64,000 nucleotides of DNA from JAKAJA01 sp037440125 (GCA_037440125.1 JBBIUU010000002.1:1-64000); one strand, 5' to 3'. Positions 16,270 through 25,320 are shown, counted from the stretch's first letter. Numbers and translations: made by a program. The notes: generated by a model not told the origin, from the sequence alone.

Positions 16270-17670
16270 ATGGCACCATCTGCATTGGAAGTCGTCGCCA
16301 AGAAGGGCGTAGAGTTCGTGGACCTGATGTACGCCGACCTCACCGGAGGCTGGCACCACGTCACTGTGCCCGCGGACCGTTTCACCCGCTCCATGTGTGA
16401 GAGGGGCGTCGGGGTGGACGGCTCCTCCGTCACCGGGTTCCGGAAGGTCAAGTCGGGGGACATGGTTCTCGTTCCGGACCTGGGCTCCTTCTTCATGCAC
16501 CCCTTCACCGACCGCTCGACCCTCTGCGTCCTCGGGGATCTGGTGGATGTGGGCGCGAAGGAGGGGTTCTCGCGGGACGCGCGCTACGTGGCGCGCAAGG
16601 CCGAGGCCGCCCTTGGCCGCGTCAGGAGGGGCGAGAAGAGCTGGTGGCTCCCGGAGCTCGAGTTCTACCTCTTCGACAGCGTGGAGGTCTTCGTCCGGCC
16701 CGGCAACAGCGGCTACCGGATCCTCTCTCGGGAGGCCGGCGCCGTGGACGGCGAGCCCGTCATCCCGGAGCACGAGGGGCGGCGGAGGGGGTACCACGCG
16801 GCCGCGCCGGAGGACCGGTTTGAGAACCTCCGCGCGGAGATGTGCTCGGCGCTCTCCGCCGTGGGCATCCCCGTGAAGTACCACCACCACGAGGTGGGGC
16901 CCGCTGGGCAGGTGGAGATCGAGCTGAACTTCATGCCCATGGTCAAGGCGGGGGACGGCGTGGCGCTTGCCAAGTGGGTCATCCGGAACCTGGCCGATCG
17001 CCATGGCGTGACCGCCACCTTCATGCCCAAGCCGCTCTACGGCGAGGCGGGCTCAGGGCTGCACTTCCACCAGTACCTCGCGAAGGGCACACGCTCGAGC
17101 TTCTACGAGCCCTCGGGCAGGGCGCCCCTCTCCAAGGTGGGCCTTCACTACGCGGGCGGCCTGCTCAAGCACGGGCGCGCCCTCTCGGCCTTCGCCAACC
17201 CCTCCACGAACTCCTACAAGCGCCTCGTGCCGGGGTTCGAAGCACCGGTCCGCCTGGCCTACTCGGTGGGGAACCGCTCCGCCGCCATCCGGGTGCCCGG
17301 CTACGCCAACACGCCCGAGAACGTGCGGATGGAGTACCGCCCGCCGGACGCCACCTGCAACGCGTACCTGACCCTCGCGGCCATGCTCATGGCGGGCCTG
17401 GACGGTATCCTCGAGAAGACCGAGCCCGGCCTGCCGCTCAGCCGCGACCTCTTCAACATGTCGGCGGAGGAGCTGGCCGCCATCCCCGCCCTGCCCAGCA
17501 GCCTCGACGAGGCCCTCGACGCCCTCGAGGCCGACCACGAGTTCCTCCTGCGCTACGGCGTCTTCACCGAGGATCTGCTCGAGGCCTGGATCAAGCTCAA
17601 GCGCGATGAGGCCCTCGACGTGGCCGAGCGCCCGCACCCCCGCGAGTTCCAGCTGTACATGGGAGTGTAG
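16270..17670 (+). CDS. glnA: Glutamine synthetase, class I, with Phe at the adenylylation site
   Basis: 466 aa, normal for GSI. Ammonia assimilation: glutamate + NH3 + ATP to glutamine. Seen: VDGSSVTGF (catalytic-loop DGSS), LPELEFYLFD (metal-binding Glu), KYHHHEVGPAGQVEIEL, GEAGSGLHFHQYL, NPSTNSYKRLVPGFEAPV and NRSAAIRVP. At the position of the adenylylated Tyr (usually NLYDLPPEE) the sequence reads DLFNMSAEE, so Phe395 replaces Tyr and regulation by GlnE is impossible. The gene stands alone, with no glnB or ntrBC. Loop differences raise a small chance that it is a GlnA-like enzyme with another amine substrate. Confidence 0.88.
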   Translation: MAPSALEVVAKKGVEFVDLMYADLTGGWHHVTVPADRFTRSMCERGVGVDGSSVTGFRKVKSGDMVLVPDLGSFFMHPFTDRSTLCVLGDLVDVGAKEGFSRDARYVARKAEAALGRVRRGEKSWWLPELEFYLFDSVEVFVRPGNSGYRILSREAGAVDGEPVIPEHEGRRRGYHAAAPEDRFENLRAEMCSALSAVGIPVKYHHHEVGPAGQVEIELNFMPMVKAGDGVALAKWVIRNLADRHGVTATFMPKPLYGEAGSGLHFHQYLAKGTRSSFYEPSGRAPLSKVGLHYAGGLLKHGRALSAFANPSTNSYKRLVPGFEAPVRLAYSVGNRSAAIRVPGYANTPENVRMEYRPPDATCNAYLTLAAMLMAGLDGILEKTEPGLPLSRDLFNMSAEELAAIPALPSSLDEALDALEADHEFLLRYGVFTEDLLEAWIKLKRDEALDVAERPHPREFQLYMGV

Positions 17671-17747
17671 GGATGGGGCTGGGGAACTGGAGAGCTGACG
17701 AGGTAGGTGATAGGCGAAGAAGGGCGAAGCAGCACCCTTCGGAGAGA

Positions 17748-17776
17748 TTGACGCGGAGGCCCGGCTCGCGTACAAT
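17748..17776 (+). promoter_or_regulatory. Sigma70 promoter of tRNA-Thr
   Basis: TTGACG (17748-17753), 17-bp spacer, TACAAT (17771-17776). The tRNA begins 16 bases after the -10 box, so the processed leader would be only a few bases long. Confidence 0.8.
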
Positions 17777-17791
17777 ACCCTGCGCTCGGGG

Positions 17792-17867
<76 letters not shown>

Positions 17868-18218
17868 GCAAAATCACTCACTTACGAGGCCGCCGCAAGG
17901 CGGCCTTCGTGCTGTGGCGGCGTGGGAGGTCTGGATGTCCTGCCGAAGACCATTTGGCATTTGGATCGCGGGCAGTTCCCTCAATCCAGGGGTGAGGATG
18001 GTCCAGAGGGGCGCTCCGGGGGTGGCGCGAACGCCTCCGGGGCATTACATTAGACCCACCACCAGTAGATGGGAAATCGCGGCCGGTGTTTCTCACCGAA
18101 CGGTGGCGTTCCGAACAGCATCCCACCTCTTCCCGACTCATCCGGCCGAGAGGGCGGGCGCGGACACCCCTGATGCCCCGCCCTCTTCCCCTGTTCTGGG
18201 TGTTCCGGTCCAAAGGGT
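17868..18218. other. Gene-free spacer downstream of tRNA-Thr
   Basis: About 350 bp between the tRNA and the cold-shock gene. Apart from a short GC hairpin at 17887-17906 I see no gene. Reading frames here have no family resemblance, no ribosome-binding site and proline/glycine-rich shadow composition. Confidence 0.6.
17887..17908 (+). terminator. Hairpin after tRNA-Thr
   Basis: AGGCCGCC (17887-17894), loop GCAA, GGCGGCCT (17899-17906), then TTCG. A stable 8-bp stem about 20 bases after the CCA, with only a weak T-tract. Plausible terminator of the tRNA transcript. Confidence 0.6.
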
Positions 18219-18253
18219 ACAAAAAAGAAAAGGGGCCCCGCAGGGTCCCTTTG
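18219..18253 (-). terminator. Intrinsic terminator of the cold-shock gene
   Basis: Reading leftwards, a stem of about 9 bp (AAAGGGACCC / GGGCCCCTTT, one mismatch) with loop TGCG, followed by TTCTTTTTTG. A T-rich tract directly after the hairpin makes this a convincing Rho-independent terminator 22 bases past the csp stop. Confidence 0.85.
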
Positions 18254-18274
18254 GTTCGCTTGCCGGAGTGGGAA

Positions 18275-18481
18275 TTAGTCCTGGACCGGGCGGACCTTCT
18301 CAGCCTGAGGACCCTTCTGGCCCTGGGTGACCTCGCAGGTCACGCGCTGGCCTTCCGTGAGGGTGCGGAAGCCCGAGCCCTCGATGGCGCTGAAATGGAC
18401 GAAGGCGTCCTTGCCGCCGTCGACCGTGATGAACCCATAACCCTTCTTCTCGTCGAACCACTTCACGATACCGTTTGCCAC
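18275..18481 (-). CDS. Cold-shock domain protein (CspA family)
   Basis: 68-aa single cold-shock domain, a nucleic-acid chaperone. The RNA-binding motifs are intact: RNP1 KGYGFI and RNP2 DAFVHF, after the family start NGIVKWFDEKKG. The start is GTG at 18481 (GTG GCA AAC GGT) with TAGGAG upstream. It is monocistronic: a near-consensus promoter lies about 55 bp upstream and a strong terminator directly downstream. The short leader (about 48 bases) is shorter than that of cold-inducible E. coli cspA, so constitutive expression is possible. Confidence 0.96.
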   Translation of the reverse strand: MANGIVKWFDEKKGYGFITVDGGKDAFVHFSAIEGSGFRTLTEGQRVTCEVTQGQKGPQAEKVRPVQD

Positions 18482-18536
18482 TGTAAACTCCTACTGTGTC
18501 GCAACTCCAACAACCTGTTTGTCGAAGTTTGATTGA

Positions 18537-18565
18537 ATTGTAGCACCCGGAAGGGGGGATGTCAA
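18537..18565 (-). promoter_or_regulatory. Near-consensus sigma70 promoter of the cold-shock gene
   Basis: Reading leftwards, TTGACA (18565-18560), a spacer of exactly 17 bp and TACAAT (18542-18537). This is the best promoter in the window. Confidence 0.85.
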
Positions 18566-18585
18566 GTGCCCTCGGGGCGGGGGCT

Positions 18586-20346
18586 TCAGGGCGGTACCCC
18601 CGCTCCAACGCCCGCCGTCTCTAGCTCGGGGCAGGCGGCACCGGTTTCGGGGCCCTCCGCCCACGCCAGGTTGAACCCTTCTCCCGTGAGCACGGAGGGG
18701 TCCAGGACGGGGACGGGATCGGCGGGGAGGCCGAAGGGGATGGGACAGGTCATCACGTCCCGCTCCAGATCGACACCGGGTGCGAGGGCCGCGAGGACGA
18801 GGCCCTTCGGCTCGAGCCGGAAGATGCCGACGTTCGTCACGAACCAGACCTGCGCGCCACGGGCGAGGGCCTCTCGGCCGTTGAGGGTCACCTCGTCCAC
18901 CCGGGGGACGAATTTGTGCCGGCCGGGCCGCTCGATCCTGAGCCGGCCCCCGGCGACGGACAGCTGTCCTCCAGCCATCCACATGCCCACGAAGATGAGG
19001 GTCCGGGCGGCGCTCACGATGTCCGGGAAGCCTCCTGGACCCACGAAGCCCATGGGGCCCTCGCCGCGCCTCGTGACGTTCACGTTGCCTTCTCCGTCGA
19101 CCTGGAGGAACCCGAGGACCGCCACGTCGAGCTTCTCGTGGCAGAGCCGGAACCCCTGGGCCGAGGTCAGGAGCTCCCTGGGCGTGATGGCGGCGCCGAA
19201 GAACACCCCTGCGGCGGGGAACCCTCCCAGGGCACCGGTCTCGACGATGAAGGTCACATCCCCCGCGAGCCCGGCCACGGCGATCTCGCGGCACACCTCT
19301 TCGGGCAGGCCGACCCCGATGTTCGCCATGGCGCCAGGGCGCACCACGCGCGAGAAGAGGTCTGCGGCCATCCGCGCCAGGGCCCGGTCCTCCGGGCGGC
19401 GCTGGGGGGTGATGCCGAGGACCCGGTTGATGAAGGCGACCCGCTGGGTGGCTTCCTTGACCGTGATGTCGCTCTGAGTGCTGAGGGCCCTCCAGGGGTC
19501 CCGGGTGAAATAGCATGCGGTCTGCTCGGCGTAGGGGTCGAGGACGATGCCGTCCACGGCCTCGGCGGGGAGGAAGATCTCCTCATCGTTCTTGGGACGG
19601 ATCCGCCCGACGCCGGCCAGGACGATCCCCCCGTTTCGCCTCGCCGCGCGCGCGGCCTCGAGGTTCTCGGTGAGGGAGGTGGCCCCGTCCATGTAGAGGT
19701 TGCCCTCGGCATCGGCCGAAGATGCCATGAAGATGGCGACGTCCACCTTCGGCAATCGGAAGCGCAGGAGGTCGCCCTCGCGCTGCACGAGCGACTCACC
19801 TACGCCGGCGACGACCCGTGTGCTCCCGCCCGCTTCTGGGTCCAGGAAGGTGCCCAGGCCCGTCGCCGTCAGGAGCGAGGTGGCGCCGTGGCCCTGGGCC
19901 TCCAGGAGGTGGGCCATGACGCCCTGCGGAAGCGTCTGCATCTCGAGCCGTCCCTCGGCGGCGAGGCGGCGGATCGCCTTGGCGGTCTCGATGTGCCCCC
20001 CGATGTAGCGGGTGATGAGGCCCGGCAGCGCCAGGTCCTCCACGGTTCCAGGGACGCGTCCCCGGCCGCCGATGGCCCCCACGCCCATCCACGTCAGGTG
20101 TCGGGGATGTCCGGTGCCGCGGAAGGCGTCGCGAAGAGCGAAGTAGAAGGCCTTGCACCGGCCGTTGCCCGCCATGCCGGTGGAGAGCACGCAGGCGCCG
20201 TCGTTCACGAGCGATGCGGCCCGCCGGGCGGTGACGAACTTGGGGCTGATGGCCCCGCTGGGCCTGTAATCGGGACGGTACTTGCCGAAGGCCATCCGCC
20301 AGCGGAGGATCCGCCAGAGACACTCGATGCGAGTCGTGAGATTCAT
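18586..20346 (-). CDS. Fused class I CoA-transferase (acetate/propionate/3-ketoacid type)
   Basis: 586 aa, with both CoA-transferase halves (alpha about 30-290, beta about 330-560) on one chain, as in YdiF or propionate CoA-transferase. The N-terminal half has VTARRAASLVNDGACVLSTG; the second half has GAMANIGVGLPEEVC and FIVETGALGG. The Glu of ETG is expected to form the glutamyl-CoA thioester. It transfers CoA between short-chain acids, a fermentative or fatty-acid-scavenging role consistent with the PFOR and acyl-CoA dehydrogenase elsewhere. Start is ATG 20346, just before a scaffold gap. Exact substrates cannot be assigned. Confidence 0.85.
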   Translation of the reverse strand: MNLTTRIECLWRILRWRMAFGKYRPDYRPSGAISPKFVTARRAASLVNDGACVLSTGMAGNGRCKAFYFALRDAFRGTGHPRHLTWMGVGAIGGRGRVPGTVEDLALPGLITRYIGGHIETAKAIRRLAAEGRLEMQTLPQGVMAHLLEAQGHGATSLLTATGLGTFLDPEAGGSTRVVAGVGESLVQREGDLLRFRLPKVDVAIFMASSADAEGNLYMDGATSLTENLEAARAARRNGGIVLAGVGRIRPKNDEEIFLPAEAVDGIVLDPYAEQTACYFTRDPWRALSTQSDITVKEATQRVAFINRVLGITPQRRPEDRALARMAADLFSRVVRPGAMANIGVGLPEEVCREIAVAGLAGDVTFIVETGALGGFPAAGVFFGAAITPRELLTSAQGFRLCHEKLDVAVLGFLQVDGEGNVNVTRRGEGPMGFVGPGGFPDIVSAARTLIFVGMWMAGGQLSVAGGRLRIERPGRHKFVPRVDEVTLNGREALARGAQVWFVTNVGIFRLEPKGLVLAALAPGVDLERDVMTCPIPFGLPADPVPVLDPSVLTGEGFNLAWAEGPETGAACPELETAGVGAGVPP

Positions 20347-20386
20347 GCCCCCCCCGGGGTGGTTCGCGACGATTGCGCTAGCCGTA

Positions 20387-20486
20387 NNNNNNNNNNNNNN
20401 NNNNNNNNNNNNNNNNNNNNNNNNNNNNNNNNNNNNNNNNNNNNNNNNNNNNNNNNNNNNNNNNNNNNNNNNNNNNNNNNNNNNNN
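20387..20486. other. 100-N scaffold gap (true unknown)
   Basis: 100 undetermined bases whose flanks share no overlap. The 3' end of the polyferredoxin gene is lost here. The 40 bases between the gap and the CoA-transferase start are too short to interpret. Confidence 0.95.
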
Positions 20487-21802
20487 AGGCAGCGCCCCTT
20501 GTCGATCATGGCGGTCCCTATGCGCGTCTTCTGCTTCTCGGGCAGGGAGAGCCGACGGATGGCGCCCGTGGGGCACACCTGGCCGCAGAGCGTGCAGTTG
20601 AACTCGCAGTACCCGATCCTCGGGACGAGGACGGGGGACCAGATGCCCTCGAGCCCGGCCTCCCAGAGCGTCGGCTGAAGCCCGTTCGTCGTGCAGACCT
20701 TCATGCACTCGCCGCACTTCACGCAGCGGTCGAGGAACGCCGGCTCGTCGAGGGCTCCCGGCGGACGGATGAGGTCCGGCTTGGTGAAGCCGGGCCGGAC
20801 GTGGGGCTGCGCCCGGAGGAGGGGCACCGCGGCCGCACCGGCGAGGGCGCTGGCGATGACCCGCCGGCGGCCCAGATCGACGCTGGAGGGCGCGGGCTTG
20901 CTGGAGAACCGGAAGCTCACCGCGCCCTTCGGGCAGGGGTCGTCGCAGTTGAAGCAGTAGAAGCACTCCGAGGCGATCCACTCGCCCTTCCCGCCGGGCC
21001 GGGCTGCGCCCTGGCAGTCCTTGCCGCAGAGGCTGCAGGCGTTGCAGGACTCGTCGGCCTCCCTCTTGAACGGGGCCCAGCGTGCGGCGATGCCGAGGAG
21101 CGCGCCCAGGGGGCAGAGGTAGCGGCACCAGAAGCGCTTCTCCAAGAGGTTCAGGAGGAGGATGGCGAGGAACAGGAGGCCGATGGCGGCGCCCTGGAAG
21201 AAGTGGGGCTGACTGAAGGCGAGCACGGTCTTCTGGAGGGCTTTGGCCAGGACGTCGGCCACCGCGGTCAGGCCCTTCGAGTTCGCCCCGTAGAGCGCGT
21301 CGACCCCCGCGTTCAGCCCCTTGTTCACGGCTGGGTAAATCCCGAGCGAGAGGGACCTCACCGTCAGGGAGAGGGGATCGAAGACGCCCACCACCTGGAC
21401 CGAGAAAAGCGAGGCGGCCAGGAGCGCCACGAGGAGGTAGTACTTGACGGGGTACCACCCCCGCACGCGGGCGCCCAGAGGCCACTTCTTGGCGGCTCCC
21501 ACGAGATTGTTGAGGGTGCCGAGGGGGCAGATCCACCCGCAGAAAACCCTTCCGAACACGGCGGTCATGGCGAGGACCACGAGCGAGAGCCAGAGGGCCG
21601 AGGCGGTCACCGCGTGTGCCGAAAGGAAGGTCGAGGCGAAGAGCAGGGGATCGAAATCGAGGAAGAGCTTGACAGGGTAACCGAGCTCGTCGGCGCCCTT
21701 CTGCTCCGTCTGGAGGAACAGGAACAGGAACAGGAGGAGGAAGGCCGCCTGTACCGACCGGCGGGCCCACACGACCCTGGAGACCGCCGACGGGGGTTTC
21801 AC
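20487..21802 (-). CDS. NapH/NosR-like membrane polyferredoxin (3' end lost in gap)
   Basis: At least 438 aa of an integral membrane 4Fe-4S protein. Several membrane helices carry the NapH-type signatures CGWICPLG and CRYLCPLGALLG. Then come ferredoxin-type clusters CNACSLCGKDCQ, CFYCFNCDDPCP, CVKCGECMKVC and CEFNCTLCGQVCPTG. The C-terminus runs into the N gap after MIDKGRC. This type carries electrons between quinone or ferredoxin and a periplasmic or membrane reductase. Its start is overlapped by the stop of the Tat-exported DUF362 gene upstream (ATGA), suggesting a two-protein redox module. Confidence 0.85.
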
Positions 21803-22704
21803 GAGACCTCGACCCGCTTGATGGAGAGCTTGTCCAGGTCCATGGTGCCCAGGCCACGACGCGCCGCGGCGGCCACGACGCCGAGGTCGGAGCCCTTCAT
21901 GCCGAAGAGGGTCGCGCCGAAGGCGTCTACGGCTACCTGGTCGACTCCGGCGACCACCGTGTCCATCGGCTTCACGTCCTTGAGGTTCCCGCCCTGAGGG
22001 CCGTTGGCGGTGAGGATGCGGACGGCGTCCAGGACGACGAGCGTCGGTTTCAGGACCGTGTAGAGGTCCGCCAGGCTCTCGTGGATGTTCTGATGGATTC
22101 GGCCCCGCGAGGCGCCCATGACGCCCATCCAGTTCTTGAAGGAGAGCGTCAGGCCGGAGAGGCTGTGGTGCTTGGCGATGGGCACGTTGATGATCTTGTC
22201 GGCCTCGAGGATGTCCCTGTAGAGGGGCCAGGACTTGATGGCCTCGCCCTTGGGGATGGCGACATCGGTGAATTTGCGGTCGTCGATGTGGCTCACGTCG
22301 GCCCCGGCCTTCTGGGCCATGGGCTCGATCTGGCTCTGGACGTAGCAGCGCCTCGGGTCGTTGCAGGGCCGGTCGAAGACCTTCACCGTCTTGGCCCCGG
22401 CGGCGAGGCAGAGCTCGACGAGGGTCGCCACCACGACGGGGTTGGTATCGGCGGCCTGTTCGGGCGTGCGGTCCCAGCCGATGTTCGGCTTGACGACCAC
22501 CACGTCGCCCTTGGAGATGAAGGTGCCCATGCCCCCCATCGCGGCGATGGCGGCCTTGGTGATGGCGGCCGGGTCCTTACCGTGGGCCACGGCGAGATCG
22601 GGCCGGGCCGGCGCCGCCCAGGCACGCTCTAGAGAACCCGCCGCGCCGGCGGCCATGGCCACCGCGCCCGTCCCGCCGATTTTCAGGAAGTCCCTGCGAC
22701 GCAT
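21799..22704 (-). CDS. DUF362 domain protein with Tat signal
   Basis: 301 aa. The N-terminus MRRRDFLKIGGTGAVAMAAG is a twin-arginine-type signal (RRxFLK), so export in a folded state is likely. The body is DUF362: KGDVVVVKPNIGWD, NPVVVATLVELCLAAGAKTV, and INVPIAKHHSLSGLTLSFKN. DUF362 proteins often neighbour ferredoxins; their chemistry is unknown. No Cys cluster motif is evident here. Stop/start overlap (ATGA) couples it to the downstream polyferredoxin. A -10 TATAAT and a leader hairpin precede it. Confidence 0.85.
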   Translation of the reverse strand: MRRRDFLKIGGTGAVAMAAGAAGSLERAWAAPARPDLAVAHGKDPAAITKAAIAAMGGMGTFISKGDVVVVKPNIGWDRTPEQAADTNPVVVATLVELCLAAGAKTVKVFDRPCNDPRRCYVQSQIEPMAQKAGADVSHIDDRKFTDVAIPKGEAIKSWPLYRDILEADKIINVPIAKHHSLSGLTLSFKNWMGVMGASRGRIHQNIHESLADLYTVLKPTLVVLDAVRILTANGPQGGNLKDVKPMDTVVAGVDQVAVDAFGATLFGMKGSDLGVVAAAARRGLGTMDLDKLSIKRVEVS

Positions 22705-22720
22705 GCCCGCCTCCCTCTGC

Positions 22721-22753
22721 CGGGCGGAAGGTACCGCCCGAGAGGGGATTATA
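22721..22753 (-). promoter_or_regulatory. -10 box and leader hairpin upstream of the DUF362 gene
   Basis: Reading leftwards, TATAAT at 22753-22748, then a perfect 7-bp hairpin (arms 22740-22734 and 22727-22721, 6-base loop) directly before the GAGGGAGG ribosome-binding region. The -35 is poor, so an activator may be needed. The hairpin could affect translation. Confidence 0.5.
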
Positions 22754-22828
22754 GGCCGTCGAGGCCCCTCTGGGACACGGGCAAAGGGAGGATGGACGAG
22801 AGGTGCGGCAAATGCCGCGCGGCAGGAT

Positions 22829-23179
22829 CTACCCCGGATCGGTGGGGTGACCGTCGAAGATGCTCTCCAGGACCTTGCGGTCGCCGTCGGAGATGGAGGT
22901 GAACTCCACGCCGACCTCGTAGTCCTTCCCGGAGCGGAGCGATTCGTACACGACCCGGCCCCTGGCCTCGATGACCTGCTTGGGCCGGACGGAGATGAGG
23001 AGGTCCACCAGGGCGTCGTACCCCACCGGCTCCTTGGCGAGGAACATGCACCCGCCGAGGCCGAGGGAGCTCGTCTTGGCCGAGGTATCGCAGACGTCGT
23101 TCCCGAGCTTGCGGACGTGCACCGGGTTCTCCGTCCGGATGCGGGGGAAGCGCCTGCGTCCGAGCTGCGTCTGTGCCAT
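22829..23179 (-). CDS. PilZ domain protein
   Basis: 116-aa single PilZ domain, a cyclic-di-GMP receptor. The N-terminal RRRFPRIR supplies the RxxxR motif and the second motif is TSSLGLGGCMF (D/NxSxxG variant with Thr first). The rest follows the PilZ beta-barrel (ARGRVVYESL, YEVGVEFTSI). With two diguanylate cyclases at 30-36 kb this fits active c-di-GMP signalling. It is transcribed divergently from speA. Confidence 0.85.
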   Translation of the reverse strand: MAQTQLGRRRFPRIRTENPVHVRKLGNDVCDTSAKTSSLGLGGCMFLAKEPVGYDALVDLLISVRPKQVIEARGRVVYESLRSGKDYEVGVEFTSISDGDRKVLESIFDGHPTDPG

Positions 23180-23205
23180 GGGACCTCCGCGGTCTGCCTG
23201 AGGAT

Positions 23206-23234
23206 ATTTTAAGGGCCCGAGGAGCCGCGCGCAA
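23206..23234 (-). promoter_or_regulatory. Promoter for the PilZ gene
   Basis: Reading leftwards, TTGCGC (23234-23229), 17-bp spacer, TAAAAT (23211-23206); 27 bases before the ATG. Confidence 0.55.
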
Positions 23235-23256
23235 GCAGTAACGCCCCGGCCTTCTC

Positions 23257-23285
23257 TTGCGAACCGCGCCGATTGCTGTTATCAA
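23257..23285 (+). promoter_or_regulatory. Promoter for speA
   Basis: TTGCGA (23257-23262), 17-bp spacer, TATCAA (23280-23285). Places the start about 50 bases before the speA ATG. Confidence 0.55.
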
Positions 23286-23344
23286 AGCATGTCGGCCGCA
23301 CGGGGCGGCCTCCAGACGGCCATCGGAATCGGGGGAGAGCCGCC

Positions 23345-25276
23345 ATGCGGCAGAAGATCAAGCTCAAGGACCAGACGACCCTCTCCAAGTGGTCCATCGA
23401 CGAGGCCCGGGAGCTCTACAACATCCCCGAGTGGGGGCAGGGCTTCTTCGACATCAACGACCGGGGGAACATGGTCGTGCTCCCGGAGAAGAACAAGCAG
23501 CGCTACCTCGACATCAAGGAGTTCGTGGAGGGCCTCTGCGTCCGCGACCTCAACCCGCCCGTCCTCATCCGCTTCACGGACATCCTCCAGAAGCGCATCG
23601 ACGAGATCCAGACCGCCTTCCAGAAGGCCATCGTCGAGTACAACTACGGCGGCAAGTACTTCGGTGTCTACCCGGTCAAGGTCAACCAGAGCCGGCAGGT
23701 GGTCGAGGACATCGTGGACTTCGGCAAGGCCTACAACTTCGGGCTCGAGGCGGGCACCAAGGCCGAGCTTCTCATCGTCCTGGCCTCCATGGAGAACCTC
23801 GACGCGCCCATCGTCTGCAACGGTTACAAGGACGACGAGTACATCGAGATGGCCCTCTGGGCCACCAAGCTCGGCCGGAAGGTCCTCATCGTCGTGGAGA
23901 AGCCGTCCGAGCTCGACCTCATCATCCGATGGTCCAAGAAGGTGCGGGTGAAGCCCATGGTCGGCGTCCGCGCCAAGCTGGCCGCGCGGGGCCGGGGCAA
24001 GTGGGAGAGCAGCGGCGGCGACAAGAGCAAGTTCGGGCTGTTCCCCAACGAGATGCTCGACGCCGTCCAGAAGCTGCGCGACGCCAAGATGCTCGACTGC
24101 CTGCAGCTCCTGCACTTCCACCTGGGCTCGCAGATCACCTCCATCCAGAGCATCAAGGAGGCCCTCCGCGAGAGCACGCGCGTCTTCGTGGAGCTCGTGC
24201 GCCTCGGCGTCAACATCCGCTATTTCGACGTGGGGGGCGGCCTCGCGGTGGACTACGACGGGAGCAAGACGAATTTCTCCTCGAGCGCCAACTACTCCAT
24301 CGAGGAGTACGCGAGCGACGTGGTGTCGGCCCTCGCCGAGACGTGCGAGGAGGAGCAGATCCCGCATCCGCACATCATCTCGGAGAGCGGGCGCGCCCTC
24401 GTGGCCTACCACTCCATCCTCGTGTTCAACGTCCTCGGCACGAGCCGTCTCATCGACGTCGAGGTGGTCCCCGACATCCCCGACGACGCGCCGGAGCCGG
24501 TCAACGCCCTGCGGGAGGTGCTCAACAGCCTCTCGGTGAAGAACTTCCAGGAGTCCTACCACGACGCCATCCAGGTGCGCGACGAGACCCTCACGCTCTT
24601 CAACGTGGGGATGATGTCCCTCGCCGACCGGGCCCTGGTGGAGAAGCTCTTCTGGCTCGTCTGCGTCCGCATCGCCAAGATCATCCACACGCTCGACTAC
24701 GTCCCCGACGAGCTCGAGAACCTGGACCGCTTCCTGTCCGACACCTACTACGGCAACCTGTCGGTCTTCCAGAGCCTCCCCGACCACTGGGCCGTCAAGC
24801 AGCTCTTCCCCATCTGCCCCATCCACCGGCTCAACGAGCTGCCCACGCGGAAGGCCACGCTCGCCGACATCACGTGCGACAGCGACGGCAAGGTGGACCA
24901 GTTCATCGACCTGCACGACGTGAAGAACACCATCGACCTCCACGAGTTCGACGAGAGGCACCCGTACTACCTCGGCGTCTTCCTCGTGGGCGCGTACCAG
25001 GAGGCGCTGGGCGACCTCCACAACCTCTTCGGCGACACGAACACCGTCCACGTGAGCATCACGGGCCGGAACAAGTACAAGATCGACAAGACCATCGAGG
25101 GCGACACGGTGCGCGACGTCCTGAGCTACATGCAGTACCAGAAGCGGGACGTGGCCAACGCCATCCGCAAGCAGGTCGAGGACGCCATCGAGGAGGAGCG
25201 CATCACCCTGAAGGAGTCCACCCAGATCAAGAAGTTCCTCGAGGACGGGCTGGAAGGGTATACCTACCTCGAATAG
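23345..25276 (+). CDS. speA: Biosynthetic arginine decarboxylase
   Basis: 643 aa, the normal length. A PLP-dependent group IV decarboxylase converting arginine to agmatine. Seen: GVYPVKVNQSRQVVE with the PLP-binding Lys, GLEAGTKAELL, LLHFHLGSQI, FDVGGGLAVDYDG and SESGRALVAYH. The ATG 23345 follows GGGGGAGA and begins QKIKLKDQTTLSKWSIDEA, the expected N-terminus; upstream in-frame codons do not look coding. An agmatinase-family gene at 43.6 kb would complete the route to putrescine. The convergent gene downstream is a cationic-amino-acid-type permease. Confidence 0.96.
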   Translation: MRQKIKLKDQTTLSKWSIDEARELYNIPEWGQGFFDINDRGNMVVLPEKNKQRYLDIKEFVEGLCVRDLNPPVLIRFTDILQKRIDEIQTAFQKAIVEYNYGGKYFGVYPVKVNQSRQVVEDIVDFGKAYNFGLEAGTKAELLIVLASMENLDAPIVCNGYKDDEYIEMALWATKLGRKVLIVVEKPSELDLIIRWSKKVRVKPMVGVRAKLAARGRGKWESSGGDKSKFGLFPNEMLDAVQKLRDAKMLDCLQLLHFHLGSQITSIQSIKEALRESTRVFVELVRLGVNIRYFDVGGGLAVDYDGSKTNFSSSANYSIEEYASDVVSALAETCEEEQIPHPHIISESGRALVAYHSILVFNVLGTSRLIDVEVVPDIPDDAPEPVNALREVLNSLSVKNFQESYHDAIQVRDETLTLFNVGMMSLADRALVEKLFWLVCVRIAKIIHTLDYVPDELENLDRFLSDTYYGNLSVFQSLPDHWAVKQLFPICPIHRLNELPTRKATLADITCDSDGKVDQFIDLHDVKNTIDLHEFDERHPYYLGVFLVGAYQEALGDLHNLFGDTNTVHVSITGRNKYKIDKTIEGDTVRDVLSYMQYQKRDVANAIRKQVEDAIEEERITLKESTQIKKFLEDGLEGYTYLE

Positions 25277-25320
25277 GCTACTGCGGCCGGCATCGTTTCT
25301 TGCCCCGTCCGTTTCGGCGC

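Noticed and set aside
17914..18330. A 138-codon plus-strand frame after tRNA-Thr
   Set aside because: No ribosome-binding site, Pro/Gly/Ser-rich, and it runs through the terminator and 3' end of the cold-shock gene on the other strand.
23182..23344. A longer SpeA starting at 23273
   Set aside because: The extra 24 residues overlap the promoter region and are unlike the family; ATG 23345 has a ribosome-binding site and the expected N-terminus.
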